Assembly (NCBI RefSeq): GCF_036785885.1
Contig: NC_092316.1
Location: forward strand, 26,281,001-26,345,000
DNA from: Coffea arabica
Lineage: Eukaryota > Streptophyta > Magnoliopsida > Gentianales > Rubiaceae
Reading direction: 5' to 3'
Length of the DNA: 64,000 bases
How positions within the stretch are numbered: the first letter of the stretch is position 1; the number at the start of each line of letters is the position of its first letter. Both the position numbers and the translations under genes were made by a program. The notes under the pieces are model-generated. The model saw only the letters and a list, made by a program, of their open reading frames with translations, was not told where the DNA came from and searched no databases. Below are positions 11,401-23,580 of the stretch, piece after piece.

Positions 11401-14400
11401 TGATATGCTTTAGAGTTATACTCCTTTTGAGCTTTTTAAAGTTCTTGGAAGACAGAAACCTTATATCTGAGGGAGATTATGATTTTTTTCCCTCTTTTCT
11501 AGTTTTTTATGGTCAATTTCTGAAGTAAAGTCTTATATCTCAGAGAGATTTTGGTTTTTTCCCCCTCTCTTCTAGTTTTTTAGGGTCAATTTCTGAACTA
11601 AAGTCATTGAGGAACATTGGGTACAAATACTAGAACTTTTTGAGAAATTGTTTGGGTTATCTGGTGTAATTGGCCTGGCACTTTGTTTCGCTTTCTCTGA
11701 TGAAAAGAGTTATCTTTATTTGGTTAGGATGGTGGCTTCAAGGCTCCAAATAGATGATTAATCAAGTTGTGCTTTCTATCCTGATAGCTTGTTCATTAAA
11801 TTTATCATGGAAAGAGTTTCCTTCATTGTTAATCTGAGATGCATGTTAATTAGTGCTTCTAAAACACGTACACCCTATTTATAGGTATTTCACCTTCCTT
11901 TAGTGCAAAGTTCTGAGGACATTCATTTACCATCTTTATAGGTGTATGGATTCTATGATGAATGCCAGAGGAAGTACGGAAATGCTAATGCATGGCGGTA
12001 TTGCACTGACGTTTTTGACTATCTAACACTGTCAGCTATTATAGATGGAACAGTAAGCTGGCTGCATCTCTCTCCCTCACTGTGTTTGTGGGGGTCTGCC
12101 TGTTACTGCTTAATGTATATTGATTATGATTTCTACTCTACTGAGATTTTTCATGAATCCCAGGTACTATGCGTCCATGGTGGCCTTTCTCCGGACATTA
12201 GAACTATTGACCAGGTTTGGGTTCTGCAAACATCATACTTATTGTGCATATTTTGCACTAGGCACGTCATGCATCTTTTTTTATGAGAAATATTTTCTTG
12301 GTTTTTTAAGCTAAAAAAAAATACTTGGCAATTTGCACGTATAGCACATGATATTTGTGCAACTTTTGTTTTACCATGCTTTGAAGTATCTTGGAAATCT
12401 TGCTTATTTAGGAAATAGATAACTTTAGTTTGATGATCCACCCCAATCCACAAGAAATAACTACAGAAATTGTTGATAATCCTGTCATATTTTCTTGCTC
12501 TTTGTCTTGCTCTATATCCTCACGATCCAGTTGTTATCTTATGTAGGATGTTTTAGACATTACTAGGGCATCATTAAGCTGCCAATCCTGCAGAGAACAC
12601 AAAGAGAAAATTGTACTGATTATGAAATGGTATATTGTTACATTGTTTGTGATGCATGCCACTTGTACTTTCGTGATAATATGATCAGCAACCCAATAAT
12701 GATACAGGGCGAAGTCTAGTTATTTTCTGGGCTTGTTCTTCTCTTCATAGACATGTCAACAAGGCAGTGTGGGCTAAAACTCCTTTGGAGAAACAATCAC
12801 AAGAGACCTTTCATAAATCTACTGAAAAGGAGGATTGTGAAACTCTGCCCCTCTCTTTGTTTTCATAAGGTCCGAATTGTTGGACTGTATTCTTGCAGTT
12901 ATTGGTAAAGGGCTGGTTCAGACCAAACTTACCACCAATCGACTCCAAAAGATGAAGTAATTTGGCAATGGAGCAGAAGGTGTTCAATGGGCTTTTGTTC
13001 TGTCTTGTGCAATAGTCAAAGATAAATGCTTTCTTTCTCCAGAGCTTGCCCTTGAGTCAACAGCTACAACTTTTTTGCCATTTTTCATACAAAACTAGGA
13101 AGTTAATCGCTTTACAGCCTTTCAAGTCCTTTCCTGTTGAAGTTTATGGTAACCATGGAATTTTAGCAGTCTGTTAATGTCATTTTACCTATTCTCTGCT
13201 TTGTTTATGTACTTGTAGTAGTTTTTTGTGGTATGGGGATTCTTTTGGAACTTTAGGACTATAGGATTGCTGATAATCCCTAATACCATTTTATTATTGA
13301 AGTACGAGTTCCTGACACTTTTCTCCTTCTCATAACTATGGTATGCTTAAAGAACTGACATTTTGTTTTGTTATTGGCCTGGCAGATTAGGGTCATTGAA
13401 AGGAATTGTGAAATTCCCCATGAAGGGCCCTTCTGTGACCTCATGTGGAGTGACCCTGAAGATATTGAAACATGGGCAGTCAGTCCAAGAGGAGCAGGCT
13501 GGCTCTTTGGATCCAGGGTTACTTCTGAGGTAAGTCGTGTGAATGTGTGCACTTTATCATTCATCTTGTACTAACTGTTTGTCTCTTTCTCCAGTTCAAT
13601 CATATTAACAAGCTTGATCTAGTTTGTCGGGCCCACCAACTAGTGCAGGAAGGCCTAAAATACATGTTTCAAGATAAAGGACTAGTTACTGTGAGTTCTT
13701 TTCTCATTTCTGCCACTGAAATTTTGACTTGATTCCGTAGTTTAGACTCGTGTCTTTATGTCATCTAATATATTTGTTTGCAGGTATGGTCTGCACCAAA
13801 TTACTGCTATCGTTGTGGAAATGTAGCGTCAATTTTGAGCTTCAATGAGAATATGGTACCAAATCCAACTTCTTATGCTTGTTTCCACCTCTCTTTTCTC
13901 TGTGACTGTCCATTTTAGTGATACATGTTTTTGGTCATAAGATTGGATCAAAGTGGTCATTTTTTCTTTCTAAGATCCATTTTCTTTCGGCTTTTCGACC
14001 AAATGCATAGGCAATGAAAAGTGATTTAACTTGTATGTGTAAATTTTTTTTTCCAAACAATGCTGAAGTTTCCCCTTCTTTTACATATATTGAACTTTGA
14101 TTCTCGACTCTAATGAACATTTGAAAGAAGTTTTTTTTTTGGGGGTGGGGGGGGTGGTATAGAAAATTTGGTGATAATGAACTTGACTTAGGATAGTGGT
14201 GAATATTTTGGAGACTTGTTAGAAAGGACTCTGGACAACAGAAATGATATAAGAGGGAGTAATTTTTCTTCGTTAGAACCAAAGGAGCTATGGAAATTGT
14301 TAAAAGGATAAAAGGAATTTGGTGATTTAATGAAGTGGAGCATGATTAACATGTGATATCACTTTGAATACTTGAATCATACATTTGTTCAAAATTGAGA

Positions 14401-14897
14401 AAACAAAGAGAGTTGAGAAACATACTCGGAAAATAAGAAAAGCTATTTGCATATAGACTATTAGTAGTTGACACATAAATAGAGACTTTCTTTGCTTATA
14501 ACGGGAAGATAGTTTCTAACAATCCCCTGCAATACAACAATCATAGGAGAAAGGGGATACTTTATATTCTGATACGGGATTGCAGGGTAGTTAAACATCG
14601 GCCCCTGGTAGAACCCACTACCCAGTATGAGGATAGGCAGGGGGTGGTTTTGCTGTTAATTAGAATGTAGGCTGTTTTAATAATAAAAAATTGTGTTACT
14701 ATTATGCAAATCATTGTTTAGATTGTTGTTTCTATCTAATGCTTTTTTTAACTGGTCAAAACTTAATGAGCTTCTCGTTTTTCTCCACAACTGTTCTTGA
14801 TTTGTGTTTCCAGGAGAGAGAAGTGAAGTTCTTCACTGAAACTGAGGAAAACAACCAAATGAGAGGACCCAGGACAGGAGTACCTTACTTCTTGTAG
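8451..14897 (+). CDS. FYPP: Serine/threonine protein phosphatase 6 catalytic subunit (FyPP type), 10 exons
   Basis: Exons: 8451-8531, 9833-9979, 10076-10143, 11054-11111, 11942-12052, 12164-12214, 13386-13529, 13595-13690, 13784-13855, 14814-14897. All introns are GT..AG. They total 912 nt, or 303 aa, the normal length of plant FyPP (phytochrome-associated phosphatase). The metallophosphatase signatures are intact: GDIHG near residue 49, GDFVDRG near 77, GNHES near 109, plus [10 protein letters not shown] and [12 protein letters not shown]. The C-terminus ends PYFL, the PP2A-family tail that can be carboxymethylated on Leu. The enzyme dephosphorylates Ser/Thr using two metal ions. In plants PP6 acts with regulatory subunits on phytochrome, PIN auxin carriers and ABI5. 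An in-frame ATG at 8442 would add three residues; 8451 matches the conserved MDLDQW start. No break is seen. Confidence 0.96.
8699..8727 (+). repeat. Telomere-like TTTTAGG repeats in PP6 intron 1
   Basis: Three to four tandem GGTTTTA units lie just inside intron 1. They resemble the telo-box element found near the 5' ends of many plant housekeeping genes. Function here is inference. Confidence 0.4.
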
Positions 14898-15524
14898 TTG
14901 GATACTAGCGCTTGGTTTATTGATAATGAGAATATTTTTAAGAGGTGGTGGTGTGATTTTCCCGGTGGGGATTACGAAGAAATGGTAAGAATGTTTCTCA
15001 AGTGGCGAGGATGGTAATTCTCAGAAGGCGGCTACGCACCTAGGTGATTATTAGGCCGAAATTGCATTTGCATAGTTTGTGTTGTGTATTAGAGATGCTT
15101 GGAGATTGTTACTTTTTGATCTTTATAATTAAAAAATATGTAAGATGATTGGTACGTTGTTTCCATATGTGAGCTAGACTAATTGTTTGCCTTTGTGGCT
15201 TAGACTAATAGTTTTCCAAAGCTTTGGTTTTAGGCTGGTGGTAAGTTGCCTATAGGAGAGCAATAATTTCTTCTTCAGTGACCAATGTTTTGTTGTTGAT
15301 CTGATCATTTTGAGAGGATCCATATCTGGACTTAATTTCTGTAAAGTTTCGATTGTTCTTTTTTATTTATTTTTTCTTCCCCTCTTTTCGTGTCTATATA
15401 TCTGCATGTGCGTTTTCCTTAACTAAAACTTTTCTTTGTTTTTAGTTAAGTTTGCAGTTTCTATCCTGCGGCTGCAGATACACAATAGATAAACAATTTT
15501 AATTGTCTACAGATACATTTTTCT
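14898..15524 (+). other. 3' UTR and downstream flank of the PP6 gene
   Basis: Non-coding. AT-rich stretches such as TATAATTAAAAAATATG near 15124-15140 could serve as polyadenylation signals, but no single site stands out. Nothing else is recognised. Confidence 0.4.
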
Positions 15525-15698
15525 TAGGGGTGAGCAAAATTATTCACTAACTTGAAAATCAACCGTATTCATTCGATCCATAAATTAGGATATCTAATCT
15601 GTATTATTTGATTGGATCAAAAGAGGATTGAGTACTCACTAAGATGTGCGGAGGATAATGGTCACATAATTAAAAATTTGTGGGTACATGATTTGCTT

Positions 15699-15706
<8 letters not shown>

Positions 15707-15782
<76 letters not shown>
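15707..15782. repeat. Compound (TA)n-(TG)n microsatellite
   Basis: About 22 TA units (15707-15751) are followed directly by about 15 TG units (to 15782). It is likely hypervariable between individuals. Confidence 0.95.
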
Positions 15783-15789
<7 letters not shown>

Positions 15790-16027
15790 TATATACATTA
15801 TAAAATAATATTTTTAGATCTAAATAAACAATTTCATTGAATAAATTATATTACAAATATGAAAGATTATAGTTTATTTACAAGATTCATTTGTAGAAAT
15901 CATGATCTTATATTTTATAAAAAAGAGTTTAATTAATGTGGAACATATATTTAAAAAAATGTGTTATTTATTTCAAACTTTTTATTGATTTTGAATTCTT
16001 TTTGATTTTTTTCCTTTTTCTTGGTTG

Positions 16028-16345
16028 TCAGAAACATTTTGGAGGAAAAAGTCTTTGAGTAAAAGAGTTAAGTGCATTGTAAAGAGGCACCTCTTGGAAT
16101 TTGGTTAAAGTAATATGTTGAGTAATAGGTTTGGTAAAATATGGATTTTCATTGGTTTTTTCTGGGGTTCTTGAAATTTGTTGAATGGGTCTTATTTGAG
16201 AAGAAGTTTGAGTACGAGCAGCTTGACTATAAGTCAATGCTGGAAAATCTTGCAATAATTGAAATCTATTTTGAGTTATTGGAGTAAGACTCATCTCATA
16301 GTCTTGAGGAGTTTTAGGTCTAGAACTTCCTACTTTTAAATCCAT
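16028..16345 (-). CDS. Orphan 105-aa ORF, unrecognised
   Basis: An open frame starts at an ATG at 16345 and is preceded on its strand by TTTTTGCAG, a plausible 3' splice site. The protein begins MDLKVGSSRPKTP and contains NRFQLLQDFPALTYSQAA. It is rich in Thr, Gln, Pro and Ser and ends LFPPKCF. The composition looks like a real coding fragment rather than random AT-rich DNA, perhaps the N-terminal part of a retroelement or similar polyprotein. I do not recognise the family, see no catalytic motif and find no continuation downstream. It may be a relic. Confidence 0.3.
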   Translation of the reverse strand: MDLKVGSSRPKTPQDYEMSLTPITQNRFQLLQDFPALTYSQAARTQTSSQIRPIQQISRTPEKTNENPYFTKPITQHITLTKFQEVPLYNALNSFTQRLFPPKCF

Positions 16346-16360
16346 GATCCTGCAAAAATT

Positions 16361-16448
16361 AAAGTCAAGATTTATTCTTGTATAGTCTAAGATTTATTCT
16401 TGTATATAAAATACAATCAGATGCTTGTATAGTCTAAGATTTATTCTT
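16361..16448. repeat. Short direct repeats of a TAGTCTAAGATTTATTCTT motif
   Basis: Two full copies (16377-16401 and 16424-16448) and one partial copy of CTTGTATAGTCTAAGATTT plus TATTCTT occur within 90 bases. The same words recur inside the hAT element near 18422 and, weaker, near 18853, suggesting shared origin. Confidence 0.6.
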
Positions 16449-16745
16449 CACATGCTTGTTTTGTGGTGGGAGACATTTTTTGAGAAAAAAAAATTTATTA
16501 AATGTTAGATAAATGTGTAAAATACAAAATTAAATTAGTATAAATCATATTTTTTAAAAATTAAATGATAAATGAAGCGGAACGAATATCCGTTGACCCA
16601 TTTTAACGGGTATCCGGTACCCTATAATTGGGTACTTGTTGATGTACGAAGCGGGAAAGGGCCAAAAAATGGTTGACCCGCAAGGTGCGGTTTGGATTAG
16701 CCAAAATGGTGGATGAGAGGAGTATCCGATTCGCGTCTACCCTAG

Positions 16746-17450
16746 TTTTTTCTCGCCAATTTTATTGTATCTTATGGTCAGCCATAGCTTTGTTGATTCA
16801 TCATATACATCAAGAAGTGAGGGTAGAGAAAAAAACCTAACTGCTTCTTTGTTTGAAAACTCAAAATTAAGAAGTATGAACGAGAAAGAGAATAAGGTAG
16901 CCCACATGTGATAACCCATTGACTTGTTTCCAAGTAACAAAGCCAAAGATACACTTGTTTCTTAGCTCCGTTGAAGAGCATGAACTAGAAAATTAAAGGG
17001 TGGTAGGTTACGCCTGGACACAAAGAGAATTTTATCCAAAAAGATTGTAAAGGAGAATTCAACAATTTAAATTACATTTTCTTAAATTTGGAGTAATTGT
17101 CCACTTGAACATAACCCGCCCATATCGAGGCAACATTTTTTTTTTCTGAATCTTCCTCAAATTAGTGATGTTCTTAGATGTTAGAGAAAAGAAATTCAAC
17201 ATGGAATTTTCAAGTCTTGAGATTGTTAATATTTTATTAAAATTTTAAGACAAGTGTAATTTGTACTCTACTTTGGAGATAGATCATAGTATTCTTGATG
17301 AACTATTTTGAAATGTATTATGCACACAAATAACTGACAAAATAAAATATCTTACATCTATATTAAAACACAAGACTTTGCACCACATTGTGCCACACGT
17401 TCGAAGGAGACCGAGGGACTTTGAAAAATTTGTGTTGAAATTGTGGCAAA
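16746..17450. other. Intergenic, no gene seen
   Basis: AT-rich non-coding DNA between two candidate hAT elements. The short open frames present lack recognisable motifs. The last 8 bases (17443-17450, GTGGCAAA) are the left target duplication of the next element. Confidence 0.5.
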
Positions 17451-18144
17451 TAGGGGTGAGCAAATTCGGTTCATACCGAATTCATAACCGAATTTAAATT
17501 CAATTTGGTAATTTGAAATCAGATATTTGGTAATTTGGTACAAATTCGGTACATACCGAATTCACCGAATTCTAATATGGTATGAAATAGGTAACGAGAT
17601 TATGAAATTGGTAATAACCGATTTCGCAATCAAATTTGGTAATTGAAATAGGGTACCGCATTACTGCATTCGAATACCAAATTGGTATATAAAATTATAT
17701 AATATATAGATAAATGCTATTTATTATTAGTATATACTACTAATATATTATTATATTATATAGGTAAATGTTATTAATAATAATTAGTATATGGTATTAT
17801 CATCATATCATGTACTTATAATATATAATAATGTACAACATATTATTTTAGTATTTGTTAATTGTTATATGACTATAATAATACAAATGTATAGTAATAC
17901 ATAACAATATAAGATAACTATAATACTTATTATTTTATACATGAGTAACATGACTAGAATTAGATAATAATTAATACATATATGTATAATACTAAATATT
18001 AAACAATAAACATAATTAGTAATTAGAATCTAGATATTGATAATTTGATACATCATTCATGTTTGAATTATTGAATATTTGAATGCGTAATCTGTAATTT
18101 GCAAGTATTAGTGTGCTCTAAATTCACATTACATATTTAAAATA

Positions 18145-18905
18145 AAAATTCATATTATCTATTCACTAATCTTAAGGTTTTAAGTATAAATAAGACAACT
18201 AAGTAGTGTAAGTGAATGCATATGAATTGCAAATCAATGTATTAGTGTATTGACTTTCACAATAACATATGTAAGTAAATAAGTTTTATTTTGATTTGAA
18301 ATAAATTATAAGTTTGTAAATAATATAACTTATCACTAATCATTGTAATTTATAAGTTTGTAACTAATATTACTTATTATTAATCATTGTGAATTATAAA
18401 TTCATAAATTATCACTAATCATTGTATAGTCTAAGATTTATTCTAATTTAAATTAATCACTTTTTATGTGTTCCTTAAATCATAGACTAAGGATTCTAGG
18501 TATAAGTAATCAAATAAGTTAAAATTCATATTATCTATTTACTAATCTTAAGGGTTTAAGCATAGACAAGACAACTAAACAGTATAAGTGAATGCATGTG
18601 AATTGCAAATCAATATATTAGTGCATTGATTTTCACAATAACATATGTAAGTAAATAAATTTTATTTTGATTTTAAATAAATTATAAGTTTGTAACTAAT
18701 ATAACTTATCACTAATCATTGTAATTTGTAAGTTTGTAACTAATATTATTTATTATTAATCATTGTAAATTATAAATTTATTGTAACTACTAACTAATAT
18801 TACTTATTATTAATCATTGTAAATTATAAATTCATAAATTATCACTAAATCATTATACAGTCTAAGGTTTATTTTAAATTAATCACTTTTTATGTATTCC
18901 TTAAA
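18145..18905. repeat. Tandem duplication (~376 bp unit) inside the hAT element
   Basis: A unit starting AAAATTCATATTATCTATT at 18145 is repeated from 18521. The second unit has gained about 50 bases through a nested duplication of the TAACTAATATTACTTATT segment. The two copies differ by scattered substitutions. Confidence 0.8.
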
Positions 18906-18959
18906 AAAATAATAAATAAAAGATATTAGGGATACAATTGATATTATATATGCATCAGG

Positions 18960-19165
18960 GGAGGAAAATGAAATTATCCATTTTCAGAAACAGGCGCCTT
19001 AGGGTAAAAGCCCTTCGCTATCACTGAACCCATCCTGGTTGTCACTTTTGTCTAAGCTTCCACCACCGTTACTCCCAGCACCTCCCTCCCGACAGCTTCA
19101 CCGCAAGAAAACGTAATCGGCCTCTCTGAAATCACCAATAGGACTCCACTTGAGGTAAAGCTTAA
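18960..19165 (+). other. GC-richer block, possible captured gene 5' fragment
   Basis: Inside the otherwise very AT-rich hAT element there is a mixed-composition segment with C-rich leader-like sequence (CACCACCGTTACTCCCAGCA). It ends in ACTTGAG/GTAAAGC, which looks like an exon/5' splice-site boundary followed by T-rich intron-like DNA. It may be a host gene leader picked up by the transposon. No protein is recognisable. Confidence 0.35.
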
Positions 19166-19704
19166 ATTTTTTTCCGTTTTCTTTAATACGCCTGTATATA
19201 TATGTCACCGGTGCTTCGAAATATTAATTCTTTTTGCAAGCTTTAAGTCGATATACTTGTTATTTAGCTCTGCAATCGGAAAATCATTATGTCGAATTAT
19301 AATTTTGTCTACTACTAGGTTATCTTGTTGCATTTTCACTGGATTTTGAAAATATACTGCTTGATTTCGTCGGCATTATGAACAATATACTGGAAATCTT
19401 GACCTTGACAGAATTGAGATGCATATCATCCTTATATGGTAGAGATTTTACTTCACTTTTGTGTGGTTCATATGGAGCAGACTCGGAAGGTGTTCTATCA
19501 AATGTTTGATTAATCTTTTCTTTTCTAAGATGAATTCGGTTAGCCCAAATTCATTACCGTTCTTGAATTTGAAATCGGTTGTGGAATGAATTCAGTTGTG
19601 ACCAATTCAAAATTGAAAACGGTTTAGATTTCTATAAGTCGAATAACCGAATTCATTGCACCGAATTACCGATTTTGCACCGAATGCACACCCCTAGTGG
19701 CGAA

Positions 19705-20499
19705 TGTCAACTAAGCCCTTGAGTTTTGATTGCTTTGGCAAATAGTGCTCTACTATTCATGGGCATTTTCGTTTGTCCAAGTGTTAAATGTCCACTAAGC
19801 CCTTTAGGGATAAAAGAAGGCCAGAATAGTTCCTAACTGTTGGGGGGTACTATTGTAATTTCGAATCATATCTCCCCCTTAGTTGCATTTGTTAGGGTAA
19901 TAAAGATTTTTCTAGCAACATTCTGCCGTTGGATCGTGTCTTAATCTAAGATTGATGCCTGAGAACTGTTGGATCATTCCTAATGATGATTAAAGAATTG
20001 ATTGTTTTCCTTACCTGGAGAGTTTGCACGAACTGATGATTGTTATCTTCCTTCTCCCGTCTCTTCTCTTTTTGGGGTAAGTCTCCCCTCTCTTCTCTAT
20101 CTGGCTTCTCTGTTTCTTATTTCCTTTCTCTTCCCTTTTTATGCCTGACAATCACCACAATTTCTTTCTTATTTTCACTGTAGATTTTTTCCTTTTATCA
20201 GGTATTTATACTTGCAGACATGAAACCCACAAATTTTTCCATAGATTAAGTGTACACTTTTACCCTAAAATCCGGATTTTTTGCTCAAAAAATGGTCCCT
20301 TGTCTGATTCACTAAGCCCGTACGAACCCTTATTTCTCAACCTTTAGATCTTTGTCAACAATTTCTGACTCTAAATTTTACTCTCTCGGCTTCGATTTGA
20401 TGGCTGCTTAGTAAGAGGGAAGTAGAATTAGTATTAAAAACCGGAGGAATAGAAAAGGGCGCTTGAGGTTAGAGGCTTTATAGGATATACATCTTATTT
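19705..20499. other. Intergenic, no gene recognised
   Basis: Non-coding DNA between the hAT element and the first solo LTR. A 68-codon frame at 20141-20347 has no recognisable motif. Pyrimidine-rich TCTTCTC stretches near 20050-20120 resemble a plant leader, but no gene follows. Confidence 0.45.
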
Positions 20500-20504
20500 C
20501 ATTT
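20500..20504. repeat. Target site duplication CATTT (left) of solo LTR 1
   Basis: CATTT at 20500-20504 is repeated exactly at 23576-23580, directly outside the two ends of the LTR. Confidence 0.9.
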
Positions 20505-23500
20505 TGTGACGCCCCCGCTTCTCCCAAGGGCGAACCCTAGGGTATCGGCGGGACGCCTGCCTAGCTCGCGCCAGGATTCAAAATTTCAAAACAATAAAAC
20601 TAGATAAATCCACAAGCGTAGTATTCACAATATATCTAACGCCAAAAAGTTCTATTTACATCTTCAAAAGTATCGAGTCAAACTACTCTAATACATTATA
20701 ATAACAACCAGCAGAAGATGGACCCTAAGGTGGGTCCTTATACAAATTACCAAAACAAAAAGGATCATCTTAACTGTCCAACTAATACAAACTAAACCTA
20801 ACTATACTAGCAACAGTGTCCCAAAGTTCCCCGCGTCGTCCCCTGCTAAAGAAAACAAAGGAAACGGGGTAAGTTAGAAGCTTAGTAAGTAAACAGGGGT
20901 AAAAGCGTAAATTTCACATTTAAATAAACAACTATTGCACAAAATGTCAAGTCAAGTACAAAAGTAACAATACAAAGGAAGGATACAGGTTGGCTCCAAA
21001 ACCAAGTCATTTGCCATACGTGATCTCCTGTCGACACTTCGTCGACCATAAATAAAGTCCGTAGAACTCCACTTGTACACCCACCGAACATCTTATTACC
21101 CTCACTGGCCAGTCACCTCACAAACTTGCCCGGGCGAACGAAATCACAAACTTGAGCTTGAGTCACAAGCTCGGGTCACAAACTTGGTTCACAACTGGAA
21201 CCTACGAACTTGGTGACCTCAGACTAGGTTGGACTGGCTCCGACCAAGCCCCGGCCGACTCGAATAGTCCATCCAAGTCTTGAGATCGGGCCCACAATTT
21301 CAACATATTTCACGAACTCATGAAAGTCACCTCGAGCTCCAAGCTCAAGGGGTTCAAACCCAAAATAATTCATATATACACATCTCATGGAGAAACATAG
21401 GTACAAACTAGGGTTTAGGTCGAGTGTGATAAAGTACACCCTCGCCTAAGTCCCCCTTTTCACATCAAAACATATAAGCAGTTTGTACACATAAACGGCC
21501 TGAATACTTATTCAAAATACAAAAGTAGTACAAGAGCAAAAGCACTTCGCGCGTGTTCGCTAGTAGTGGGCCCCACCGACTCCGCCTAACTCATCACTGT
21601 CTGAAATAGAAGATTGTATCACATATTATTACAAACGGCCACTAACATGCCCAAAACAAGTAAAACGGCAAAATCGACACATGCAAGTGCAAAAACGGTA
21701 AAATGGGTGCACGCGCACGCGCGGAACGGCAAACGGAAATGGCCAAATCTGTCATCTCCAACCGTTTTGATCAAACGTTAGGCTAGGAATGTCGGATCAA
21801 GGTGAGCGAGACACCGTTTCGAAGCTATGAGGAAGGGATACAATTCTCCTGAAGACACCTTAATCTAGATCTGAATGGAAGCAGGTCGAAATTATGGAAA
21901 ACAGTACCAGAAATTTACGTCTTAGGGTGACGAACAGGGTTTGTTTGCTGGGCCATAACTCACAGGTAACAAATCCAAATCAAGAAATTCCAAAGGCGTT
22001 GGAAAGCTAGTACATAAGGCTATAACTTTTATGTTTAGACCAGAAGCTGAATCGATACAGAGCATGGAGGAAAATGGGTCCAAACATTCCTGTCAGAACT
22101 GTCCAAATTCGAAGGTAGTTCTGACAACGGATCTTGTTTTGGTCATAACCGGAGCTATGGGACTCGGATTTGGATGAATTTTATACCTTTTCGAAGCTAA
22201 CAGAAAGGGATACAATTTTGAAGAAGGACACTCAGTCCAGTTTGTAGTGAAACTAGGTCAAAATGTCAATGTACCAAACCAGAACCGTAAAAACAGGTTA
22301 ACAAACCGCATTCTGGTTAACAAACCGTAATTCAGGCTACCTAAGTCCAAATCAAGTGATTCCAAAGCCATCCGAAAGCTAAGACACCAGGATAAATTTC
22401 TTAAGAAGACATCAACAACCAAATCATAAGTATTCCCAACCAAATTAACCAATTACAGAAGCAATTATCAAGTTCGGATAGAAACAGGGCAGCAGGGTAT
22501 TTCGGTCTTTTCACCAGCTACGTTGCTCCGATTGAGCTGAAATTTTGCCGGCATCTCTAAAATATTATTCCATACAACTTTTATGTTTTAACCCAACGCT
22601 AATTCGGCCTCTAACTATGATAAATAGTGCCGGGCAGAAAGGGGGTAATTGAAACCCTAATTCCAAAATTTTCCGTTCAATGCGGAAATTTTCCGCAAAT
22701 AGCCGCTATCTTAACACTAAGGCTTCATTCTAAACCATTTCCAACTATCATACATGGTCACATAATATTAATCATATGAAAACAGAAAAATCCCACATAA
22801 ATAGAAAAATTCACTAATCTTAACTAAAATCAAGAAATAATCCACCAAATCACACTTATAACCACCATAAGTCCTTAATTAAACATCATTAGATAGAAGA
22901 GAGGGGTTCCATAGTCACTCACCTTAGTAACCAAAGAAAGAGGCCACTTAGCACCTTAAGCTTCCAAATAACTTCACCAATCACCCAAATACCCCTAAAC
23001 TAATAGGTTTTATGGAGTAATTTGAAGATTAACCGGTTGAAATGAAAGATTGAGCAAGATTGAAGGTAAGAAAATTGAGTAGTTTTTCTTCTTTTTTTCT
23101 TGAGCAAGGGCCGGCCAAGAAGCTTGAAAAATAAGGGTGAATTTTGGTCAATATTTTGATTTAAATGGTAAAAGGATGAATAGTAGTCATAACTCAAGAC
23201 TTATTCTCCAAGTGACACTTGTCACTTCATTAAATGCATATCTATCCCATTGTCTCTCTCACACCAACTCACTTAATATCCTCTAGTTATCTCTTAGCAC
23301 CTGCTAAAATAAACCCAGTATCCATTACTTAACCTAACTGGCCGAATTTTATCGAACTTTCCGCACTAGTGGGTCCCACATCTGATATATGTTCTTAATT
23401 TCTCAAAAACTAACTGATACTAGAAAAATCATCTAAAAATTATATTTACTCAATAAAATTATCTGAAAAATTTTCTAATAAAGAAAATGTCGAAAAGGCG

Positions 23501-23575
23501 GGTGATCAGTAAAATAAACCATAGAAATTTAGAATTTTTTTCGGGTTCTCGCACTCATTCTTTCGGGGCGTCACA
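20505..23575 (-). mobile_element. Solo LTR 1 of a large-LTR gypsy family (minus orientation)
   Basis: The 3,071-bp block begins TGTGACGCCC and ends GGGGCGTCACA, so both ends carry the TG..CA signature and a longer inverted repeat. It is flanked by a perfect 5-bp duplication. There is no internal domain, so the element was reduced to one LTR by recombination between its two LTRs. Orientation follows from the end module (GCCTAGCTCGCGCCAGG with GGCGGGACGCC), which in the complete element at 48829-56415 is the 3' end of the LTR. Short open frames inside are chance. Confidence 0.9.
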
Positions 23576-23580
23576 CATTT

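Larger units (their letters stand above)
15525..16745. mobile_element. Possible decayed hAT-type element
   Basis: The left side starts TAGGGGTGAGCAAAA, a terminus very common in plant hAT elements and nearly the same as the better-supported element at 17451. The right side ends with a degenerate CGCGTCTACCCTA, preceded by GGGTATCC/GGATACTC words typical of such ends. The flanks ATTTTTCT and GTTTTTTC are only an approximate 8-bp duplication, so the call is tentative. It would enclose the microsatellite and the orphan ORF below. Confidence 0.3.
17451..19696. mobile_element. Non-autonomous hAT-type transposon, 2.25 kb
   Basis: Terminal inverted repeats: left TAGGGGTGAGCAAATTCGGT; right, read inward, TAGGGGTGTGCATTCGGT. 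The flanks are GTGGCAAA (17443-17450) and GTGGCGAA (19697-19704), an 8-bp target duplication with one mismatch, the length expected for hAT. Subterminal regions at both ends are packed with ACCGAATT/AATTCGGT words, typical transposase-binding arrays. No transposase is encoded. The interior is AT-rich with a tandem duplication (about 18145-18900) and a distinct GC-richer block (about 18960-19165). Confidence 0.8.
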
